From positions 8,006-72,005 of the forward strand of contig CAZTOZ010000059.1 of assembly GCA_964614535.1 (NCBI GenBank): a stretch of 64,000 bases of DNA, given 5' to 3'. Positions within the stretch are counted from its first letter, which is position 1; every line of letters starts with the position of its first letter. The stretch is from JALSHZ01 sp964614535. GTDB taxonomy: Bacteria; Pseudomonadota; Gammaproteobacteria; UWMA-0217. The notes below the pieces were generated by a model. The model made no database searches. It was not told the DNA's origin and was given only the letters and a program-made list of their open reading frames with translations. Of the stretch, positions 24,079 to 32,779 are shown piece by piece. The position numbers and the translations under genes were made by a program.

Positions 24079-25767
24079 TCAATGGAGCACCGCAGGCTCG
24101 CCGATACCTCGGGGATCACTGGCCGCCTCGGTTTTTCCGCTGCGCCGGTCCACAATGACGATCTGCATATTGCCGTAGTCACGCGCCAACCGTTCGATAC
24201 GGTGGCCCTTTTTCTCCAGGCCACGCATCACGGCGGCCGACAACGCCCCCGGCTCGACCTCTATCCGGTCGGGCAGATACTGGTGGTGAAACCGCGGCAT
24301 GGCGACGATCTCCTCGGCCGATGCCGACCGTTCAAACGCCAGCGCCGCCAACAGCACCATGGTGATGATCCGGCTACCACCCGGCGTACCGAGCACGGCG
24401 ATGCGATCATCGGTTTCGAGAAAGACCGGCGTCATCGACGACAACATCCGCTTGCCCGGTTCAATGGCATTGGCACGCGCTCCGACCAGCCCGTAGACAT
24501 TGGGCGTGCCCGGGCGGGCGGCAAAATCGTCCATTTCGTCATTGAGCAATACGCCGGTACCGTCGGCGACGAACCCCGAACCGAACGGATAGTTGATCGA
24601 CAGGGTCGCCGCGACCCGATTGCCGTCGGCATCGACGATGGAGAAATGGGTGGTGTGACGGCCAACGCCATCGCGCGTCACCGTCGGCGCCAGCATGGCG
24701 CTGGGCGTGGCCTTGTCGGGGTTGATCGACTGGCGCAGACCGGCGGCATAGCGTTTGTCGAGCAACATCGCCTGAGGTACCTCGACAAAATCGCCATCCC
24801 CCAGATATTCGGCACGATCTCGATAGGCCCGTCGCATCGCCTCGACGATGTGATGGACCCGCGCCACCGCCTCCATCTCGTCGAGGTGATAGTCTTCGAG
24901 CAGGTTGAGCATCTCCATCAGGACGATCCCGCCCGATGACGGCAATGCCGCGGCGACGACCTTCATGCCGCGGTAGTCACCCACGACCGGACGACGCTCG
25001 ACGATGCGGTATTGGCGCAGATCGTCGAGCCGCCAGATGCCGCCATTCTTCCTCACCGCCTCGACCAGCCTGGCGGCGATCTCGCCCTCGTAGAAGCCGG
25101 CCCGCCCCTCGGCAGCGAGGCGCCGCAGCGTGGCCGCAAGATCGCGCTGAACGATACGGTCGCCTGTTGCCGGGATACGGCCAGCGGGAAGAAACACGGC
25201 CGCGGCGGCCGGCGACGCTTCGATGGCGGCACGGCGGAAGCCGAGCAGCCGCCGGTAGATCTCGTCTACCGCGAACCCCTGCTCCGCCAGACGAATCGCC
25301 GGCGCCAGCGTCACCTTCAACGGCAGCCGGCCATAACGCCGGGCGATGTGCGCCAGCGCCGCCGGCTCGCCCGGAATACCGGCCGCCAGCGGGCCGTCGA
25401 TCGAGGCGCGGGGAACCAGCTCGCCCGCCTCGTCGAGGTACATGTCGGCGCGGGCCGCCAACGGCGCCTTTTCGCGTCCGTCGATCATCACCTCGAGGCC
25501 GTCGCTGGCACGGTGCAGCAGCCAGAACCCGCCACCCCCCAACCCCGACGAATAGGGCTCGACCACGGCAAGCGCGGCGCTGACGGCCACGGCGGCATCG
25601 AAGGCGTTGCCGCCCCGACGGAGAATCTCCATGCCGGCGGCGGTCGCCAGCGGATGGGCGCTGGCAATGGCCGGTCGTGGCCCCGCCTGAGCGCCGCCAA
25701 TGCCGAAGGCAAAGACAAAAAAGGCTCCCAGTAGGAGCCTTTTGAACGACTTGCCGAAACGGGACAA
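24079..25767 (-). CDS. ggt: Gamma-glutamyltransferase (periplasmic)
   Basis: 562 residues. A signal peptide (about 1-28) is followed by the proenzyme: 'SAHPLATAAGMEILRRGGNAFDAAVA', 'EPYSSGLGGGGF', and the autoprocessing site before Thr372 in 'GRHTTHFSIVDADG'. 'SSMTPVF' and 'GTPGGSRIITMV' near the C-terminus complete the active site. The enzyme transfers or hydrolyses the gamma-glutamyl group of glutathione in the periplasm. The ATG at 25767 lies four bases after the ferredoxin stop. Oddly, a terminator-like hairpin (25711-25743) lies within the signal-peptide codons. No other start downstream would keep a full signal peptide. Confidence 0.93.
   Translation of the reverse strand: MSRFGKSFKRLLLGAFFVFAFGIGGAQAGPRPAIASAHPLATAAGMEILRRGGNAFDAAVAVSAALAVVEPYSSGLGGGGFWLLHRASDGLEVMIDGREKAPLAARADMYLDEAGELVPRASIDGPLAAGIPGEPAALAHIARRYGRLPLKVTLAPAIRLAEQGFAVDEIYRRLLGFRRAAIEASPAAAAVFLPAGRIPATGDRIVQRDLAATLRRLAAEGRAGFYEGEIAARLVEAVRKNGGIWRLDDLRQYRIVERRPVVGDYRGMKVVAAALPSSGGIVLMEMLNLLEDYHLDEMEAVARVHHIVEAMRRAYRDRAEYLGDGDFVEVPQAMLLDKRYAAGLRQSINPDKATPSAMLAPTVTRDGVGRHTTHFSIVDADGNRVAATLSINYPFGSGFVADGTGVLLNDEMDDFAARPGTPNVYGLVGARANAIEPGKRMLSSMTPVFLETDDRIAVLGTPGGSRIITMVLLAALAFERSASAEEIVAMPRFHHQYLPDRIEVEPGALSAAVMRGLEKKGHRIERLARDYGNMQIVIVDRRSGKTEAASDPRGIGEPAVLH
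25711..25743 (-). terminator. Terminator-like hairpin inside the ggt signal-peptide codons
   Basis: On the minus strand AAAAGGCTCC / GGAGCCTTTT form a perfect 10-bp stem with a 5-base loop (25719-25743), followed by TTTTTT and then GTCTTT. This has every mark of an intrinsic terminator for the upstream ferredoxin gene (stop at 25772). It falls at about codons 9-19 of ggt. Its stem shares the AAAGGCTCC core with the terminator at 23492. Confidence 0.65.
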
Positions 25768-25771
25768 GCGA

Positions 25772-26023
25772 TTACGCCTCGCCGACGAGTTTCTTGTATT
25801 TCTCCATCAGCTCGTCCTTGGACTCGGTATGATCGGGATCGACGATGATGCAATCCACCGGGCAAACCTCCATGCACTGCGGTTCGTCATAGTGGCCAAC
25901 GCACTCGGTGCATTTGTCCGGATCGATCTCGTAGATCTCGTCCCCGGGGTAGATCGCCTCGTTCGGGCATTCGGGTTCGCAGACATCACAGTTGATGCAC
26001 TCGTCGGTAATCATCAAAGCCAT
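25772..26023 (-). CDS. YfhL-family 2[4Fe-4S] ferredoxin
   Basis: 83 residues. Cys 9, 12, 15 and 19 form the first CxxCxxCxxxCP set. The second set, 'CTECVGHYDEPQCMEVCPVDC', has the longer CxxC-x8-CxxxC spacing and a ninth Cys, both marks of the YfhL/Allochromatium-type ferredoxin. Such proteins carry electrons at very low potential. The gene has a strong GGAGAG ribosome site and a likely own promoter upstream. The neighbouring coaD is a common companion in gammaproteobacteria. Confidence 0.95.
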   Translation of the reverse strand: MALMITDECINCDVCEPECPNEAIYPGDEIYEIDPDKCTECVGHYDEPQCMEVCPVDCIIVDPDHTESKDELMEKYKKLVGEA

Positions 26024-26106
26024 AGAAAACTCTCCTCAAATTTGGGCGCAACGATACTACCTTTCGGGCCACAAGGTGAATGACGGATCGCAAATCCGCA
26101 GGCTGG

Positions 26107-26607
26107 TCAGTCTCGCTGGCTCCCCATCTTCTCAGCCTGGCAATACACCTTCAGGGCAGCGCCGACCGCAGGATCGACGAAGTGTGACACGTCCCCGCCC
26201 ATACGCGCAATTTCCCGCACCAGGCTGGACGATACGAAGGCGAATTCCTCCGCCGGGGTGAGAAAGAGCGACTCCACCTCCGGGTTGAGATTGCGGTTCA
26301 TGCTCGCCATCTGAAACTCGTATTCGAAGTCGGACACCGCCCGCAAACCACGCAGGATGGCCCGCGCGCCCACTTCGCGGGCAAACTCCACCGTCAGCCC
26401 GGAAAAGCTGCGCACCTCGACATCATCGAGATGGGCAGTGGCCTTCTCCACCAGCGCCACCCGCTCGTCGACCGGAAAGCAGGGATCTTTCTTCTTACTG
26501 ACGGCGACGGCAACGACCACCTTGTCGCAGATGCCGAGGGCACGTCGGATCAGGTCGGTGTGGCCGTGGGTGATGGGGTCGAAGGTGCCGGGATAGAGAA
26601 CGATCAT
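26107..26607 (-). CDS. coaD: Pantetheine-phosphate adenylyltransferase CoaD
   Basis: 166 residues. 'YPGTFDPITHGHTDLIRRA' contains the T/HxGH nucleotidyltransferase motif (residues 14-18). 'RGLRAVSDFEYEFQMASMN' and the 'VSSSLVREIA' motif are also diagnostic. CoaD makes dephospho-CoA from phosphopantetheine and ATP. It begins four bases after the rsmD stop, forming the common rsmD-coaD pair. A 9-bp inverted repeat (26619-26640) spans the end of rsmD just upstream of its start. Confidence 0.97.
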   Translation of the reverse strand: MIVLYPGTFDPITHGHTDLIRRALGICDKVVVAVAVSKKKDPCFPVDERVALVEKATAHLDDVEVRSFSGLTVEFAREVGARAILRGLRAVSDFEYEFQMASMNRNLNPEVESLFLTPAEEFAFVSSSLVREIARMGGDVSHFVDPAVGAALKVYCQAEKMGSQRD

Positions 26608-26611
26608 CCGG

Positions 26612-27214
26612 CTATGATGCCTGATCGATCCCGATCAGGCCATAACCGACGGTACCCGCCTCCTTGCGCCGGACGAACGCCATCCCCGCCGGCAGGGACG
26701 GTGGACGACGCAGCGGATATTCGAGATAGACCAGGCCGCCGGGCCGCAACATCGTCACCGGATCGATGGCGTCCAGAGTCAGCTGCAACAATTCACTGTG
26801 AAACGGCGGATCGAGGAAGATCAGATCGACTCCGGTGGAGAGGCCATCCAGAAACTGCAACGCCGAGGCCTGCACCACCGTCACCGTGGCGGCGCCGAGC
26901 CGTTCGGCCTCGGCCTCGAGCTGCCGCGCCACCGCCGGGTTGTACTCCACCAGCGTCACCGCAGCTGCGCCACGCGATGCCGCTTCGAAGCCAAGCGCGC
27001 CGCTGCCGGCGAAGAGATCGAGACAACGGCTGCCCTCGATGCGCGGCTGCAACCAGTTGAATAGCGTTTCACGCATCCGGTCGCCGGTGGGGCGCAGCCC
27101 CTCGGCGCCGAAAAAACGGATCTTGCGACCCCGCCACTGCCCGGCGATGATGCGGACCTGCCCCTCCTCGCCCCGCCCGGGGGCGTGGACGCTACGGCGT
27201 CTCCTTGCTGCCAC
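26612..27214 (-). CDS. rsmD: 16S rRNA (guanine966-N2)-methyltransferase RsmD
   Basis: 200 residues from GTG 27214. The SAM motif 'CLDLFAGSGALGFEAASRGA' and the catalytic 'FLDPPFHSELL' identify RsmD, which methylates G966 of 16S rRNA in the assembled small subunit. Homologues begin at 'MRIIAGQWRGR'; here the equivalent codon is GTC at 27157, with a perfect AGGAGG-type site ahead of it, while no usual start codon lies there. The only canonical start found is the GTG at 27214, inside the end of the M16 gene, which adds 19 Arg/Gly-rich residues. Confidence 0.88.
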   Translation of the reverse strand: MAARRRRSVHAPGRGEEGQVRIIAGQWRGRKIRFFGAEGLRPTGDRMRETLFNWLQPRIEGSRCLDLFAGSGALGFEAASRGAAAVTLVEYNPAVARQLEAEAERLGAATVTVVQASALQFLDGLSTGVDLIFLDPPFHSELLQLTLDAIDPVTMLRPGGLVYLEYPLRRPPSLPAGMAFVRRKEAGTVGYGLIGIDQAS

Positions 27215-28538
27215 CGACGATCACCGTGACCATTTTGCCCGGATGGACGTGCTTTCTGAACGCCGCGACGATCTGTTCGCCGTCGACCGCCTCGATCTGC
27301 CGGGTGAAGGTATCGAGATAGTCCAATGGCAGATGGTAGAAGCCGATCAGGGCCAGATACTGGACGATGTCGGCGTTGCTGGCGATACGCAGCGGGAAAC
27401 CGCCGGTGATGTTCTTTTTCGCGGCGTCGATCTCGTCGGCGGAGGGCCCGTCGGCGAGAAAGGCCGCGATCGTCTCACGGCCCACTTGCACCGCGTCGTC
27501 CACTTGGCTGCCGCGGGTCTGCATCGCCACCTGGAACGGCCCCGGTGCCGCCATCGGCAGAAAATAGCTGTAGACCGAATAGGCGTAGCCCCGCTCGACC
27601 CGCACCGCCTTGACCAAGCGCGAGGTGAAGCCACCACCACCGAGTATGTGATTGCCGAGATAGAGCGCATGGTAGTCGGGGTTGCCACGCTCGATGCCCG
27701 GCTGCCCCATGTAGACATGGGCCTGCCGCGATGGGAACGGAATGCGGATCTCCCGCGACTCGGCCAACGGCGGTACCGGCGGCGTCGGTGGCGCCGCCTT
27801 GCCGGCCGGCAGGCCGGCACCGAGCCGCTCGGCCAACTTTTCCGCCTCGGCACGATCGAGGTCGCCGGTGATCGCCAATACCCCATTGGCGGCAACGAAA
27901 TGGCGACGATGAAAGGCTTCGAGATCGGCCACCGTGAGCTTCTCCACCGACGCCTTCGTCCCCTCCACCGGATGACCATAGGGGTGGTCACCGTAGAGCG
28001 CCTGGTAGAACGCCTTGCTGGCGATCTTGCCGGGACTGGCCTCTGCCGCCTTGATGCCGAGCAACACCTGATTGCGGGTCCGCTCGAAATCGGCCGCCGG
28101 AAAGTCGGGCGACCACAGCACCTTGGTAAAGGCGTCCAGTGCCGGCTCCAGGTAATCGGGATCGGAGAGCGTGCGTAAGGAGAGCCAGGACATATCACGC
28201 AGCGCGCCAGTGCCGACATGGGCACCGACATCCTCGAAGGCCTGGGCGATCGCGTCGGCGGAGAGCCCCCCGGCACCCTGGGTGAGCATGCGGCTGGTCA
28301 GCGAGGCGATGCCGGGCCGGTCACCGTCACGGGCACTGCCGGCAGCGAAGGTGATGCGGATGTCGATCATCGGCAGCTCGGGCGCCGGCACGAAATAGAC
28401 CCGCAACCCGTTCTTCGTCACCCAGTGCTCGATGGCGGGGCCGGCCAATACCGGCTGGACGGCGGCCAGCAGCAGAAGCGCCAGCAGGGGGCGCGCCCAC
28501 CACCGCGCGAAGTGGCGGAGGGGATGGCTAGCTTTCAT
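27192..28538 (-). CDS. M16-family peptidase-like protein, non-catalytic subunit
   Basis: 448 residues with a signal peptide (about 1-32, ending 'VLAGP'). The M16 fold is evident ('NGLRVYFVPAPELPMIDIRITFAAGSARD', 'RVERGYAYSVYSYF'), but the HxxEH zinc site is missing: the equivalent helix reads 'LTSRMLTQGAGG'. M16 enzymes often work as a catalytic plus inactive pair, and the catalytic partner is the gene just upstream, which it overlaps by 11 bases. The C-terminal 'RxxxY' substrate clamp is kept. It is probably periplasmic and helps bind peptides. Confidence 0.9.
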   Translation of the reverse strand: MKASHPLRHFARWWARPLLALLLLAAVQPVLAGPAIEHWVTKNGLRVYFVPAPELPMIDIRITFAAGSARDGDRPGIASLTSRMLTQGAGGLSADAIAQAFEDVGAHVGTGALRDMSWLSLRTLSDPDYLEPALDAFTKVLWSPDFPAADFERTRNQVLLGIKAAEASPGKIASKAFYQALYGDHPYGHPVEGTKASVEKLTVADLEAFHRRHFVAANGVLAITGDLDRAEAEKLAERLGAGLPAGKAAPPTPPVPPLAESREIRIPFPSRQAHVYMGQPGIERGNPDYHALYLGNHILGGGGFTSRLVKAVRVERGYAYSVYSYFLPMAAPGPFQVAMQTRGSQVDDAVQVGRETIAAFLADGPSADEIDAAKKNITGGFPLRIASNADIVQYLALIGFYHLPLDYLDTFTRQIEAVDGEQIVAAFRKHVHPGKMVTVIVGGSKETP

Positions 28539-29892
28539 CGACCGGCTCCTTTTTCATCGACTGCGCCTCGACCGTCTCCGGCACCAGCACCGCCACGGTG
28601 CGATGCCGGTCGATCAGGTATTTCCTCGCCACCTCGAGCACCTGCTCGGCGGTGACGGCCTTGATCTTCTCCGGGTAGTCGTCCATCAGCCGCCAGCCCA
28701 GGCCAATCGTCTCCAACGCACCGATCTGGGTCGCCAACTGCTGCACCGAATCGAGTTCATAGACCTTGGCGGCGATGACCTGCGCCTTGACGCGCTGGAG
28801 CTCGGCCTCGCTGGCCGGCTCCCGCTTGAGTTTCTCGATCTGGGCATAGAGCGCCTGCTCCACCTCGTCGATGCTGTGCTCTTCGGTGGGGTTGGCGTCG
28901 AGCATGAACAGCGTCTGGTACTTGGCGGTGAGGTTGTAGCCGGCCGACGCCGCGGCGGCGATCTCCTGGCCACGCACCAGCTCCCGCGCCAGCCGGGCGC
29001 TGGCGCCGCCGTCGAGGATCCCGGCGAGCACGTCGAGCGCATAAGGTTCCCACGGCTGTTCGGCGGTTTTCAGCGACGGCACCGGGTAGCCGACGATGAC
29101 ATAGGGCACCTTGGCCGGCGCATGGACGCGGATGCGGCGCTCGCCACGCTGGGTCGGTTCGCCCCGCGGCTTGACCACCGGCGGCTCGCTCGGCTTCAGC
29201 TTGCCGAAATATTTTTTCGCCAGCGCGAAGATGGCATCGGGATCGACGTCACCGACCACCACCAACGTGGCATTGTTGGGGGCGTACCAGGTCTGGTACC
29301 AGCGGCGCAGGTCATCGACCGTCAACGCCTCCAGATCCTCGTCCCAGCCGATGACCGGATTGCGGTAGGGGCCGTTGAGATAGGCCACCGCGTTGAAACG
29401 TTCATAGGTGAGCGCCTCTGGCTTGTCCTCGGTACGCATGAAGCGCTCCTCGCGCACCACCTGACGCTCCTTCTGGAACTCGGCTTCCGGCAACAGCAGG
29501 TTCCGCATCCGGTCGGCCTCCAGCTCGAAGGCGATCTCCAGCCGGTCACTGCCCATGAACTGGTAGTAGGCGGTGTAGTCACGGCCGGTGAAGGCATTCT
29601 CCTCGCCACCGTTGGCGGCGATGATGTCGGAGAAGCGCCCGGCCGGATAGGCCTTGGTCCCCTTGAACATCATGTGTTCGAGCACGTGGGAGATGCCGGT
29701 GATGCCGTTGTGCTCGTCACTGGAGCCAACCTTGTACCACACCTGCGATACCGCCACCGGCGCGCGGTGATCGGGCTTGACCAGCACCTTCATGCCGTTT
29801 TCCAGCCGGTAGCTCTTCACCGCCTCGGCCGCCTGCGGCGCCGTCAGCGAAAATGCGCCCAGCAGCACGATGAACGTTACGATCCTTTTCAC
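28528..29892 (-). CDS. M16-family zinc peptidase, catalytic subunit
   Basis: 454 residues with a signal peptide (about 1-22). The inverted zinc motif HxxEH is His69-Val-Leu-Glu72-His73 in 'ISHVLEHMMFKGT', with the third ligand Glu in 'ELEADRM' about 75 residues later. The pattern 'GGEENAFTGRDYTAYYQ' is conserved in bacterial M16B peptidases. It presumably degrades peptides in the periplasm together with the inactive partner that follows. It is transcribed away from ftsY, a frequent arrangement in gammaproteobacteria. Confidence 0.94.
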   Translation of the reverse strand: MKRIVTFIVLLGAFSLTAPQAAEAVKSYRLENGMKVLVKPDHRAPVAVSQVWYKVGSSDEHNGITGISHVLEHMMFKGTKAYPAGRFSDIIAANGGEENAFTGRDYTAYYQFMGSDRLEIAFELEADRMRNLLLPEAEFQKERQVVREERFMRTEDKPEALTYERFNAVAYLNGPYRNPVIGWDEDLEALTVDDLRRWYQTWYAPNNATLVVVGDVDPDAIFALAKKYFGKLKPSEPPVVKPRGEPTQRGERRIRVHAPAKVPYVIVGYPVPSLKTAEQPWEPYALDVLAGILDGGASARLARELVRGQEIAAAASAGYNLTAKYQTLFMLDANPTEEHSIDEVEQALYAQIEKLKREPASEAELQRVKAQVIAAKVYELDSVQQLATQIGALETIGLGWRLMDDYPEKIKAVTAEQVLEVARKYLIDRHRTVAVLVPETVEAQSMKKEPVDES

Positions 29893-30067
29893 TTTGGATT
29901 GCCTCTCAAATCGTCAATACCCCGTTGGCCTGGCGGGGTGCGGCCCCACCCCGTCGATCGCCGGGCGGTAATGAGTTCTGCCCCGCCGGGTGCTAGCATT
30001 ACGCGCTATCGAAAAACGCCCCGAGGAGACCGCCAACGGGCCTCGCAGCCACTAGAGTAAAGCACAG

Positions 30068-31054
30068 ATGTTCGGTTTCAAGAGAAAGCGCAAGCAAGAT
30101 GAACAAACCGTCAAGACGCCAGACGAAAGCGGCAAGGGGCTGTTTGGCCGGCTGAAATCCGGGCTGGCCAAGACCGGCAGCACGCTGACCGGCGGCATGG
30201 GCAGGCTGCTGGGCCGCAAGAAGATCGACGACGAGCTGTTCGAAGAGCTGGAGAACCGGCTGTTGATGGCCGATGTCGGCATCGAGGCGACCACCCGGAT
30301 CATCGATGCGCTCACGGCCCGGGTCAGGCGCAAGCAGCTCGACGATGCCGAGCACCTCTATCAGGCGCTGGGGGAGATCATGGTGGAGATTCTCGAACCG
30401 GTGGCCCGGCCGTTGCAACCCGATACCGGCGCCAAACCCTTCGTCATTCTGGTCGTCGGCATCAACGGCGCCGGCAAGACCACCTCGATCGGCAAGCTGG
30501 CGCACCATTTCAGGCAGCAGGGCAAGCAGGTCATGCTGGCCGCCGGCGACACCTTTCGCGCCGCGGCGGTGGAGCAGCTGCAGATCTGGGGCGAGCGCAA
30601 CGACGTTCCCGTCATCGCCCAGGGCACCGGTGCCGACAGCGCTTCAGTGATCTTCGACGCGCTGCAATCGGCCAAGGCGCGGAGCATCGACGTATTGATC
30701 GCCGATACCGCCGGCCGCCTCCACACCCAGGGCAATCTGATGGAGGAGCTGAAGAAGATCAAGCGCGTCATGGGCAAGCTGGACGAGGACGCCCCGCAGG
30801 AGACGCTGCTGGTGGTCGATGGCGGCACCGGCCAGAACGCGCTGCGCCAGGCCGAGGCCTTCGACGAAGCCATCGGCCTCACCGGGCTGGCGATCACCAA
30901 GCTCGACGGCACTGCCAAGGGCGGCATCGTCTTTGCACTGGCGGAGAAGACCGGCCTGCCGATCCGCTTCATCGGTGTCGGCGAGAAGATCGAGGACCTG
31001 CGCCCCTTCGATGCCGGCGAGTTCGTCGAGGCGCTGCTGGCCACCGACGCATGA
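30068..31054 (+). CDS. ftsY: Signal recognition particle receptor FtsY
   Basis: 328 residues. A short basic N-terminal A region (about 1-55) precedes the N domain ('DELFEELENRLLMADVG') and the NG GTPase with G1 'GINGAGKTTSIGKLA', 'DTFRAAAVEQL', G3 'DTAGRLHTQ' and G4 'TKLDGTAKGG'. FtsY receives ribosome-SRP complexes at the inner membrane. The A domain is much shorter than in E. coli. A likely -10 (TAGCAT, about 29993) lies upstream in the 175-base region shared with the divergent M16 gene. It overlaps ftsE by four bases. Confidence 0.96.
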   Translation: MFGFKRKRKQDEQTVKTPDESGKGLFGRLKSGLAKTGSTLTGGMGRLLGRKKIDDELFEELENRLLMADVGIEATTRIIDALTARVRRKQLDDAEHLYQALGEIMVEILEPVARPLQPDTGAKPFVILVVGINGAGKTTSIGKLAHHFRQQGKQVMLAAGDTFRAAAVEQLQIWGERNDVPVIAQGTGADSASVIFDALQSAKARSIDVLIADTAGRLHTQGNLMEELKKIKRVMGKLDEDAPQETLLVVDGGTGQNALRQAEAFDEAIGLTGLAITKLDGTAKGGIVFALAEKTGLPIRFIGVGEKIEDLRPFDAGEFVEALLATDA

Positions 31055-31734
31055 GCAGAACACCGATCATCGAATGCCGACACCTCGGCAAGCGCTATCC
31101 AGGCAGTCAGGAAGCGCTGCTGGACATCAACCTGCGCATCGAGCGCGGCGAGATGGTTTTTCTCACCGGCCATTCCGGCGCCGGCAAGAGCACGCTGCTG
31201 AAGCTGATTGCGATGATCGAGCGGCCAACCCGCGGCAGCCTGCGGATCAACGGCCATGAAATGACCCGGCTGCCGGACATCGGCATTCCCCGCTACCGGC
31301 AGAAGCTGGGCATCATCTTTCAGGATCACCGCCTGCTGACCGACCGTAACGTCTATGAAAACGTCGCCCTGCCGCTGCGCATCACCGGGCTGGACGAAAA
31401 GACGATTGCACGCCGGGTGCGCGCCGCACTGGACAAGGTGGGGCTGCTCAAGCGCGAGCTGAGCAATCCGCAGGCACTGTCGGCGGGCCAGCAACAGCGC
31501 GTCGGCATCGCCCGCGCCGTGGTCAACCGGCCGGCGATCCTGCTCGCCGACGAGCCCACCGGCAACCTGGACCCCGATCTCTCCACCGAGATCATGAAGC
31601 TGTTCGTCGATTTCAACGAGGTGGGCGTCACCGTGTTGATCGCCACCCACGACTACTCGCTGATCGAACAGTTCACCAGACGGACGATCATGCTCGACAA
31701 GGGGCAGCTGAAGGCGGAGTACGTACCGGCATGA
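31051..31734 (+). CDS. ftsE: Cell-division ABC transporter ATP-binding protein FtsE
   Basis: 227 residues. 'GHSGAGKSTLLKLI' is Walker A, 'LSAGQQQRVGIARAVV' the signature and 'ILLADEPTGNLDP' Walker B. The order after ftsY and before ftsX is diagnostic. FtsEX does not transport; it uses ATP to recruit and switch on periplasmic amidases at the division septum. The start overlaps ftsY and the stop overlaps ftsX, both by four bases. Confidence 0.97.
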   Translation: MSRTPIIECRHLGKRYPGSQEALLDINLRIERGEMVFLTGHSGAGKSTLLKLIAMIERPTRGSLRINGHEMTRLPDIGIPRYRQKLGIIFQDHRLLTDRNVYENVALPLRITGLDEKTIARRVRAALDKVGLLKRELSNPQALSAGQQQRVGIARAVVNRPAILLADEPTGNLDPDLSTEIMKLFVDFNEVGVTVLIATHDYSLIEQFTRRTIMLDKGQLKAEYVPA

Positions 31735-32684
31735 AACACCTCCCGTCACTCCACTTGCCCCGCTTCTCACGAACCGCCTTCAACGCCTGGCTGCATCAAC
31801 ACCGCCAGGCATTGCAGACCGCCATCGGCCACATCCTGGCCTCACCGCTGGGAACGTTGCTGACGGTGCTGGCCATTGCCATTGCGCTGGCGCTGCCCAA
31901 TGCCCTGTTTCTGACGATCGACACACTGGGCACGGCGCTGGGGAACCAGAACGCACGCCAGATCAGCGCTTTCATGAAACTCTCGGTCGATGGCCGTGAA
32001 CTTCACACCATCGCCGCCGAGCTGGAGAAGGATCCTCTGATCGAGCGCGTCGAGGTGATTGGCCGGCAGGAATCGCTGCAACGGTTCCGCGACAGCAGCG
32101 GGATGGAGGATCTGCTGGATCTGCTGCCCACCAATCCGCTGCCGGCGGTTCTGATCATCCACCCCCGGGAAACAGTGGACGAGATGGACTCGCTGGAGCG
32201 GCTGGCAATGAAGATCGAGGCCCGCACCACGGTCGAGCAGGTCGTCCTCGACCGTGAGTGGATGGGGACACTCTTCTCCACCGTGGCGGCTTTCAAACGC
32301 TTCTCGCTGCTGATGACACTGCTGTTCGCGCTGCTGGTGGGGCTGGTGATCCACAACGGTCTGCGCATCGACGTGCTGGAACACCGCCATGAGATCGAGG
32401 TCATCAAGCTGGTGGGGGGCAGCGACCACTACATCCAGCGCCCGTTCCACTACCACGCCGTCATCGTCGGCGCCGCCGGCGGCCTGCTGGCCGCCCTCTT
32501 CATCGCCCTCCTCTTTGCCATCCTGCAACCCCGCTTCGACGAACTGGGCGCCGCCTACGGCGTCGAATTGCCACTGCGGGTGGGCGCCGGCTTTGCGCTG
32601 ACGCTGGTGCTGCTGGCCACCATCCTCAGCCTGCTCTCCTCCCGCATCACCCTGGGCGCGCTGCTGAAGAGGATTCAGCCATAG
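31731..32684 (+). CDS. ftsX: Cell-division protein FtsX
   Basis: 317 residues. One membrane helix at about 38-60 is followed by the periplasmic domain (about 65-185, 'IERVEVIGRQESLQRFRDSSGM'). Three C-terminal helices follow: 'LLMTLLFALLVGLVIHNGLRIDVLEHRHEIEVIKLVGGSD' contains the typical cytoplasmic loop. It is the membrane partner of FtsE that regulates peptidoglycan hydrolases during division. The gene ends the ftsY-ftsE-ftsX operon; a separate receiver-type gene lies between it and rpoH. Confidence 0.96.
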   Translation: MKHLPSLHLPRFSRTAFNAWLHQHRQALQTAIGHILASPLGTLLTVLAIAIALALPNALFLTIDTLGTALGNQNARQISAFMKLSVDGRELHTIAAELEKDPLIERVEVIGRQESLQRFRDSSGMEDLLDLLPTNPLPAVLIIHPRETVDEMDSLERLAMKIEARTTVEQVVLDREWMGTLFSTVAAFKRFSLLMTLLFALLVGLVIHNGLRIDVLEHRHEIEVIKLVGGSDHYIQRPFHYHAVIVGAAGGLLAALFIALLFAILQPRFDELGAAYGVELPLRVGAGFALTLVLLATILSLLSSRITLGALLKRIQP

Positions 32685-32779
32685 CACGGGGTGAAGCCGG
32701 TATCAAAACCACTGGCGCCCCCTTTATCACGCGCACGAGGGGGAGTAGGATGGCGAGACATTAGTTCACTATTTACGTA

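Noticed and set aside
28432..30060. Long open frame opposite the M16 peptidase genes
   Set aside because: Shadow of two well-supported peptidase genes; no family resemblance.
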